Shown here: in pieces, positions 58,205-64,000 of the stretch
How positions within the stretch are numbered: position 1 is the first letter of the stretch
How the letters are laid out: every line of letters begins with the position of its first letter
DNA from: Pelobates cultripes
Taxonomy: Eukaryota > Chordata > Amphibia > Anura > Pelobatidae
Direction: 5' to 3'
Assembly (NCBI GenBank): GCA_933207985.1
Contig: OW240916.1
Coordinates: forward strand, 261,820,897-261,884,896
DNA: 64,000 nucleotides
Position numbers and translations under genes: made by a program
The notes under the pieces: model-generated
What the model was told of the DNA's origin: nothing
Seen by the model: the letters and a program-made list of their open reading frames with translations, nothing else
Databases searched by the model: none

Positions 58205-58506
58205 AAAAAAGGTTATCTAGTATACAAAGGAATATAACAGAAAAAACATAGGGCAATATTGTATGCAAATGGGGTGAAATAAAAGGTGATTATTAAAAAT
58301 GTCAATTGTATATAGAAACTCTGCACTGTTATTCTTTCCTTTTCTTCCACATGTCCTGATGTTGATACAAAGACTTGTATTACGATATTGACATGCCTAC
58401 AATCAATTTGGGTTTGTGAGTGAATTTCAATCACCTTTTATTTAACTCCATTTGCATACAATATTGCCCTTTGTTTTTCCGTTGTATTCCTTTGTATTAT
58501 AGATAA
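58205..58506. mobile_element. Inverted-repeat element (about 80-bp arms)
   Basis: The arms 58,210-58,290 and 58,425-58,506 share 'tacaaaggaatataac', 'gggcaatattgtatgcaaat' and 'aaataaaaggtgatt' in inverted orientation, with an AT-rich centre. Ends and family not resolved. Confidence 0.7.
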
Positions 58507-59040
58507 ACTTTCTTGGGGTTTGAGCAAAACGTTTGGTTGGTTGGGGGTCAGTACTGGCAATTTTACTTTTTCCAAGCATGTATTAATATCTCTGGTGGAG
58601 GGCTGATAGAGGTATGTTATAAAGTTGCATGTAATATTGTGCAAAAACATTTCCAATGCCTTTGGGTTTGACTACTTTCTGTCCTGGGTGGGAAATGATA
58701 TGTGAATTTTTTTAGTTCTGCTTCTTTATTTTTCAGTTGCTGAGCCAAGATTTTCCCTGCTCTATTTCCCTGTATATAATATGTGGCTTTAAACCTTTTT
58801 CTATTTTCCCACTTTTTGCAAGTGAGTTACTTTAGTTTGTTTCTCAAGGTCTTTAATTTGGGATGCTAATTCATCAGAAATGGATACTTGATTCTGTCTA
58901 GTTTATGTTTGTAGGTCCCTTGTCCATTTTTGTGGATAATGAATTTTGTGTGGAAGTCCCTTCTGTATATAATTCTTTGCTCCCTTAAAATGGAACATTT
59001 TCCATTGCTTTAGTGTGGCAGCTGAAAGATCAGAATGTAT
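58507..59040 (-). pseudogene. L1-type ORF2 linker between endonuclease and RT
   Basis: On the minus strand, text near 58,760 reads YYIQGNRAGKI with LAQQLKNK in an adjacent frame. This resembles the L1/Tx1 motif around '(Y/F)..G(N/D)R.GK.LA..L'. It is preceded by KAMENVPF and followed by QTQRHWKCFCTILH (58,660) and LYNIPLSALHQR. Many frame breaks; family assignment rests mainly on the GNRAGK-LA motif and its place between L1 ORF1 and ORF2 pieces. Confidence 0.6.
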
Positions 59041-59108
59041 ACTGATGTTATTATATTCCACAGGTAAGTCCTTTTTTCACTCTGCTACTTTTCAATCTCA
59101 ATTCCTTG

Positions 59109-59913
59109 CAGGCCCGGACTGGTCATCGGGCATAACGGGCAAATGCCCGGTGGACCGCGATGGCCGTGCGGCGAGGCCGGCAGGGGAGATCACAGGATCT
59201 TCCCTGCCAGCCCGTGCAGGGCCAGCGCTATCTGAGCGCCGGCCCTGCTGTGTGCCCTCATGGGCCGGTGGGGAGATCAAAGATCACACACACACAATCT
59301 CCTATACACACTCTGGGTCCTTTACACACAAGATCCCCTACACACACTGCACCACCTACACACACACTACATTCCTGACATACAAACTCTGGATTCCCTA
59401 TGCACACACTACATTCTTTGTAAGCAAACACATACTACATTCTCTAAACGCACACTCTCTACAACCCCTATACACGCTACAGCCCGTATGCACACACTCA
59501 CTATATCCATTATACACACTATGCCCTCTATACCCACAATCGCTACAGCCGCTAGCCACACATATTACACCACAAACACAAATTAAACTGACCTATTTAC
59601 ACAATACCACACCACAATCAGCTTACTCTACATACACGAAATCCCACAAGCAGGCTCCAAACACATGCACCATACGCTTTTCTGGCCCTTTTGTCCTCTG
59701 GTATCCCACTTGTGGAAACACCAGAGACAAGTTAAAAGCAAACAAAGCGCAAGCATGCTAGAGCTCTTCATTGAACTAACATGCTCACTTTGAGAGGGGG
59801 CGTTCTTGTCATTAGTGTTGACACAACACACCCTCTCAGGCCCCTCCCCTTTCTCAGCGGGCCGCTGTGATTGAAAAATGCCCGGGCCGAATTTCTTTCC
59901 CAATCCGGCCCTG
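59109..59913. mobile_element. hAT-like element III
   Basis: The ends CAGGCCCGGACTGG (59,109) and CCAATCCGGCCCTG (59,900-59,913) are inverted. ATTCCTTG flanks both sides exactly (59,101-59,108; 59,914-59,921). It is 805 bp long. The interior has a minisatellite of CTACACACACTACATTC-type units (59,285-59,600). The open frame at 59,015-59,761 is a repeat artefact. Confidence 0.9.
59285..59600. repeat. CA-rich minisatellite in hAT-like III
   Basis: About fifteen diverged units of roughly 20 bp, such as 'cctacacacactgcac' and 'tgcacacactacattc'. Confidence 0.85.
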
Positions 59914-59921
59914 ATTCCTTG

Positions 59922-60248
59922 ATATGGAAATAGTGTACTCTAATGAGGATGTCTCTGGAAATATTATCTGCCAAGTGCTTGGGTTTTGTCACCATGTGTG
60001 CGCTGTCTAAAAGTAGCATGTCAGGTGCTATGTCTGGTGCTACTATACTGAAGAGGCATCTCAGAAAAGCTTGGATTGAAGCTTTATCTACTGTTCCAGG
60101 TATTCCATCAAGTCTCAGATTGTTTCTCCTTGACCTACCTTCTAAATCTATTAGTTTACTTTCATATTGCTTTGAATATTGCACATTTAATTGGAGCGCT
60201 AATTGTTGTACCTTGTCTGCAATGTTATTATGGGTCTCTGCATACTCC
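59922..60248 (-). pseudogene. L1-type ORF1, middle and C-terminal part
   Basis: L1 ORF1 proteins form coiled-coil trimers and bind RNA. From 60,248 on the minus strand: KEYAETHNNIADKVQQL (coiled coil), then ESKLIDLEGRSRRNNLRLDGIP (the ORF1 'LE.RSRR.N(I/L)R(I/L).G(I/V)' motif). Next come AFLRCLFSIVAPD, DSAHMVTKPKH and SRDILIRVHYFHIKE (RRM/C-terminal motif). The frame is open through the whole segment and is cut at 59,922 by hAT-like III. Its N-terminal half lies at 62,353-62,622, beyond the TTAA element. Confidence 0.87.
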
Positions 60249-62352
60249 TTAACCCCTTCACGACCGAGGACGGTTCAGGACCGTCATCGGCATTTTTGCG
60301 TTGCCGACCGATGACGGTCCTGAACCATCCTAACGGTCTGAGTTACTTACCTGATCGCCGTCATTCCCCCGGTGGCGATCAGCGTTGCTCCGGTTGTGGG
60401 GAGACTTCCTGCAGCCCAGACAGTCTCCCCACACTGAATTAGGACCCCTGTGGCCATGTGATCGCTCAACACAGCGATCACATGGTCACAATAGGTGTCC
60501 ATGTGTCTGCCTGCAGGGGGACTGTCTGTGCTGACAGGCAGACTCCCTGCTAGTGTAAAAAAAATAAAGTTAGTGTTAATAAAAAAAAAAAATAATTATA
60601 TATGTGTATATATGATATATAGACATATATTATATCTATGTCTATATATCATATATATAATGCCATACTAAGTGTATTTTTATATTAATATGTACTTATA
60701 TTAATATAAAATACACTTATAATTAAATTACACACGTATATATATAATATATATAATAACTATATATTGTATATATATTATTATAAAATATAAATAATAA
60801 GTAATTTAAATTAAATAATTTATTTTTAAATAATAATGAAAAAATTTTAAAAAATTATATATCTATATGAAATTTTATTCTAACTGTATTTTAAAATTAA
60901 TATATATATATTTATATCAAAATACACTTAGAATGAATTTGTATATATATATCTATGTATATATAAATAAATAAAAAATACGAAATATACATATGTCCAT
61001 GTACAAAATTACATAAATAATTATATAAATATACACGTAGACTTCAAATATATAAATATGCATATATATTTAAATTCTACGTGCGTATTTATGTAATATT
61101 TTACATAATTCAGTAATTTTATTGATTGCAATTTGAGGGACCTGCCTGCCAACCCAGGCCGAAATTCCAGAGAATTTAATTTGCTAGCACTGTATTTTAC
61201 CCTGTAACGTTCTACGACACCCTAAAACTTGTACATAGGGGGTACTGTTTTACTCGGGAGACTTCGCTGAACACACATATTAGTGATTCAAAACAGTAAA
61301 ACATATCACAGCGATGATATTGTCAGTGAAAATGACTTTTTTTGCATTTTTCACACACAAACAGCACTTTTACTGATGATATAATTGTTGTGATACGTTT
61401 TCCAGTTTTTAAGCACTAATATTTGTGTTCAGCGATGTCTCCCAAGTAAAACAGTACCCCCCATGTACAGGTTTTATAGCATTTTTGAATGTTACAAGGT
61501 CAAATATATGGGTCAAATATTTTTACATTGAAAATGGCCAGGTTGGTTACGTTGCCTTTGAGAGCGTATGGTAGCCCAGGAATGAGAATTACCCCCATGA
61601 TGGCATACCATTTGCAAAAGAAGACAACCCAAGGTATTGCAAATGGGGTATGTCCAGTCTTTTTTAGTAACCACTTGGTCACAAACACTGGCCAAAATTA
61701 GCGTTCAGTTTAGTTTTTTTACTTTTTTCACACACAAACAAATATGAATGCTTACTTTGGCCAGTGTTTTCGACTAAGTGGCTACTAAAAAAGACTGGAC
61801 ATACCCCATATTGAATAACCTGGGTTGTCTACTTTAAAAAAAATATGTACATGTGGGGTGATATTCAGAGATTTATGACAGATAATAGTGTTACAATGTC
61901 ACTATTGATAAATTTTAAAAATGTATGTTTTGAAACCGCAATACCCTACTTGTAACTATAGCCCTATAACATGCAAAAAAAAGCAAAAAAGCACATAAAC
62001 ACTGGGTATTTTTAAACTCAGGACAAAATTTTGAATCTATTTAGCAGTTTTTTTCATTCGCTTTGTAGATGAGTAAAATATTTTTCAAGTAAAAGTCAAA
62101 AAACATGTATTTTTTTCAATTTTTCATCATATTTTTTTATTTTTTTTTAAATTAAAATACATGAGATTATATAAATAATGGTATGTAAAGAAAGCCCCTT
62201 TTGTCCTGAAAAAAACAATATATAATTTGTATGGGAACAGTAAATGAGAAAGCGGAAAATTACAGCCAAACACAAACACCACAAAAGTGTAAAAATATGC
62301 CTGGTCACAAATGTACAACATCGCAAAAACAGTCCAGTCCTTAAGGTGTTAA
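60249..62352. mobile_element. 2.1-kb TTAA-flanked non-coding element
   Basis: It starts TTAACCCCTTCACGACCGAGG and ends AGTCCTTAAGGTGTTAA, with TTAA at both boundaries. An internal hairpin around 'gaccgtcatcgg' lies near the left end (60,270-60,320). A further inverted pair ('aaacactggccaaa' at 61,683; 'ggccagtgtttt' at 61,760) is flanked by inverted 'aagactggacataccccat' strings (61,650 and 61,790). No transposase. It splits L1 ORF1 and shares its ends with the 80-bp palindromes. Confidence 0.8.
60555..61110. repeat. AT-rich low-complexity block
   Basis: Dense TATA/ATAT and AATA runs with many short palindromes; no coding content. Confidence 0.9.
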
Positions 62353-62622
62353 AACTGAACTCCAGGTGTGCTGTCCTATTTTCCAGATCTTGTATGTCTT
62401 TTCACAGATCTGATAAGGAGCTGTCAAGTTTTGGCATGGTTTTGTTTGCCATCCTGTGGTGTTCAGCTTGAAAGGTTCAGGACTCATCTTCACTAATATC
62501 AGTGAGGCCTCTTCATCTTTGGTGCAACCTACATCTTGGTCAACCTCCTTTTGACAATGCGGTTCTCTTGTCTCCTGGTATTCAGACTTGTCCAAATGTT
62601 TCTTGGTCAGCGTCTCTGCCAT
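62353..62622 (-). pseudogene. L1-type ORF1, N-terminal part
   Basis: It starts MAETLTKKHLDK (62,622). The downstream text in the adjacent frame, KDIQDLENRTAHLEF, is coiled-coil-like and leads directly into the segment at 60,248 once the TTAA element is removed. One frameshift and a stop are present. Upstream sequence (62,623-62,790) is GC-richer and may be the L1 5' untranslated region. Confidence 0.7.
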
Positions 62623-62806
62623 ATTTGCTGCCTGCTGTGATTCTGTGCCATGTTGCTTGGGTGTACCGATGTGGACTCGGGGCCTTCAATCCTGAGCTCC
62701 TTCACACCACGTTTATTCTGTTGAGCTTCCGGTCACACTTTGGGTGCAAGGTGTTAAAGCAATGGGTACAGGATTAAAGCAGGAAGAAGCGGCGGGAGTT
62801 TGCTCT

Positions 62807-63277
62807 CACAAATTTATGGATATTCTCTGCAGATTCGAAAAAAGTAGACTAGAGAAGGTCAATAAGGAGGTAGACGAAGAAATTGAAAAGATTCAAATCT
62901 ATAAAAAAGAGGCCAATTTTGAACAATTGGAAAAAAAACTAAAGACACAATTAGATAGATTTCAAACATCTATTAAATCACGTAAACACTTTAAATTTAT
63001 GAGAGACACTAAACATTTTCAAACTGGAAATGTATATCGCAAATTTAAAAGAAATAAAAGAGTAGAGTTTGACAAGTTTTCCACTTCTGAATATGAAACC
63101 AGTGGTTCAGATTCAGAACCCCATTCAGAAGGCCCTTCCACTTCAACTGACCCCAATCCCAAAAGCATACTTAAAAAGGGGATTAATTTTTTAGCCAGAG
63201 CCAACGTGGAGGACAGACCTCCACGAAACACAAGAAGCAGTGTAAGACAAGCATACAAACGAAGAAAGGCTTATTAA
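62807..63277 (+). CDS. Penelope-like ORF, N-terminal coiled-coil segment
   Basis: The frame is open from 62,744, but element sequence seems to begin near 62,795. I therefore place the first element codon at about 62,807 (a Met in that frame lies at 62,816, MDILCRFEKS). Residues form a charged helix (EKVNKEVDEEIEKIQIYKKE...LEKKLKTQLDRF), followed by RKHFKFMRDTKHFQTGNVYR. This is typical of the region before the RT in Penelope-like proteins. Then comes a Ser-rich spacer (TSGSDSEPHSEGPSTST) and a basic end. It stops at 63,275-63,277 and overlaps the next frame by about 90 bases, so either a frameshift separates them or they are two ORFs. Role: probably RNA or protein binding; inference. Confidence 0.72.
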   Translation, partial: HKFMDILCRFEKSRLEKVNKEVDEEIEKIQIYKKEANFEQLEKKLKTQLDRFQTSIKSRKHFKFMRDTKHFQTGNVYRKFKRNKRVEFDKFSTSEYETSGSDSEPHSEGPSTSTDPNPKSILKKGINFLARANVEDRPPRNTRSSVRQAYKRRKAY

Positions 63278-64000
63278 TTGGGGAAGGCCAGATAATTAAT
63301 CGGTCTTCACACCACCTCACTCCACTCGAAATGCAAGTTTTAATCAAGGGGATGTCCTTTGTCCCTACACCTAAATTTGATAAATTTGGGTGGACCAAGG
63401 ACATCCACCTTTTCGCACGTAAACTGGCTCTTCATAAATTTCATAGCATTCAAAAGACAAAACGGGCAACCAAACTGGGTCTGGAGACTCAAGATATGGA
63501 TCTTCTGGACAATTTGGTTGACCTTCTCACCAGTAATGAACTCAATGATACACAAATGGCACCAATGACGACTCTCAGACCCAAAAGTAAATTTACTCCA
63601 TATATTCCTGAGTTCAAATATATTGAATCTTTTGTAGAACTAACTTGTAAAGAAATAGAAGAAATAAATATTGATTCTGAGGCCAGAACAGAGAGTGACA
63701 ATATGAGTCCATCAGAGAGAAGAGCACTGTTCACTCTTAAAAGAAATGAAACAATTATCATCAAACCATCAGACAAAGGGGGGAACACTGTAGTCATGGA
63801 TAGAAATGATTATATCCATATGGTACACAGAATTCTTGATGATAAAGACACTTACACAACTTTAAGTGCAGATCCAACACCAAGATTCCTTAATGAACTC
63901 AGGACAATATTGGATGAAGCACTCCAATCCCATCTGATTTCCAACGATGAATTTAGATATCTATTTAATAAAAAACCTACTCTGGCGACCTTTTACGCTC
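63187..64000 (+). CDS. Penelope-like reverse transcriptase ORF, N-terminal part, open at window edge
   Basis: Frame 1 is open from 63,187 to the last base, with no stop. The conserved start SSHHLTPLEMQVLIKGMSFVPT (63,304 on) is the signature at the N-terminal side of Penelope polymerases. It is followed by FARKLALHKF, a spacer, FTPYIPEFKYIESFVELTCKEI, RRALFTLKRNETIIIKPSDKGG (the DKG motif), VVMDRNDYIHMVHRILDDKDTY and ADPTPRFLNEL. Penelope enzymes prime reverse transcription at nicked DNA, in part with a GIY-YIG nuclease, which is not in view. No good start codon was found; it may be joined to the upstream ORF by a frameshift near 63,260-63,277. This is the best preserved transposon reading frame here, with the RNase H-recombinase frame. 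Confidence 0.85.

Larger units (their letters stand above)
52567..62790 (-). mobile_element. L1/Tx1-type LINE, minus strand, multiply interrupted and deleted
   Basis: The 3' end shows an AATAAA (minus strand, 52,597-52,602) followed by an A-rich tail (52,569-52,585). Moving right come the ORF2 C-terminus (53,110-53,483 and 56,334-57,324), part of the ORF2 linker (58,507-59,040) and ORF1 (59,922-60,248 and 62,353-62,622). Guests are hAT-like II, a LINE-B fragment, an inverted-repeat element, hAT-like III and a TTAA element. The endonuclease and core RT are missing, so an internal deletion also occurred. Confidence 0.8.
62795..64000 (+). mobile_element. Penelope-like element, 5' part (continues beyond window)
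   Basis: Coiled-coil N-terminal ORF followed by the conserved N-terminal part of the Penelope polyprotein. The left boundary is near 62,795, where L1 5' sequence ends. No terminal repeat or hammerhead is visible at this side, so it is probably 5'-truncated. The catalytic RT and GIY-YIG regions would lie past 64,000. Confidence 0.82.

Noticed and set aside
59015..59761. 248-codon open frame
   Set aside because: It starts outside and runs through hAT-like element III and its CA-rich minisatellite; the His/Thr-rich text is a repeat artefact.
60555..61110. Replication origin or matrix-attachment region
   Set aside because: AT-richness alone is not evidence; the block is internal to a TTAA element.

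Overview
The window looks like repeat-dense intergenic DNA from an anuran amphibian. The evidence is the combination of transposon families: monomer-promoted CR1 LINEs, an L1/Tx1-type LINE with a poly-A tail, a Ngaro/DIRS-type tyrosine-recombinase retroelement, Penelope-like elements with hammerhead-like cores, Tc1, hAT, and many TTAA-flanked miniature elements of the type common in frogs. I recognised no host protein gene, tRNA gene, CRISPR array or bacterial-type operon. The species assignment is inference.

Layout. 1-9,000 is mostly unassigned AT-rich DNA with a LINE relic (771-906) and a TTAA miniature element (2,134-2,635). 9,016-10,832 holds a tRNA-derived SINE next to a decayed Tc1 transposon. 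13,210-20,169 is a composite hAT-like element with exact 8-bp target duplications. It contains two stretches of 18S rRNA-derived sequence, a 110-bp tandem repeat and a minus-strand CR1 LINE (14,663-18,499). 21,706-28,290 is a TTAA miniature element split by a plus-strand CR1, which is itself split by a Penelope-derived insertion (24,232-25,988) flanked by an 18-bp duplication. 28,799-33,541 is a Ngaro-like element on the minus strand: gag-like ORF with zinc fingers, RT, RNase H and tyrosine recombinase. It is interrupted by a solo LTR (31,391-32,381) with GATGT duplications. 37,310-37,887 holds two TTAA elements. 39,815-44,076 is a hAT-like element packed with GT-rich minisatellites and a CR1 fragment. 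45,970-48,545 is a second LINE family (LINE-B), split by an 80-bp palindromic miniature element; CR1 fragments follow. 52,567-62,790 is a minus-strand L1-type LINE broken up by two more hAT-like elements (53,484-56,325; 59,109-59,913), a LINE-B fragment, an inverted-repeat element and a 2.1-kb TTAA element. The right edge (from about 62,795) is the start of a Penelope-like element whose RT-side ORF is still open at base 64,000.

The sequences interact as hosts and guests, not as a pathway. Exact target duplications let several insertions be ordered in time: L1, then hAT and the TTAA element; MITE, then CR1, then Penelope fragment; Ngaro, then LTR. Nearly all coding regions carry stops or frameshifts and are called as pseudogenes. 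The most unusual points are the 18S rRNA pieces in a hAT-like element, three hAT-like elements sharing termini but carrying unrelated minisatellites, several hammerhead-like motifs, and an in-frame 30-bp repeat in CR1 ORF1 that differs in copy number between two copies. All family names are from motif recognition by eye; no database search was run.
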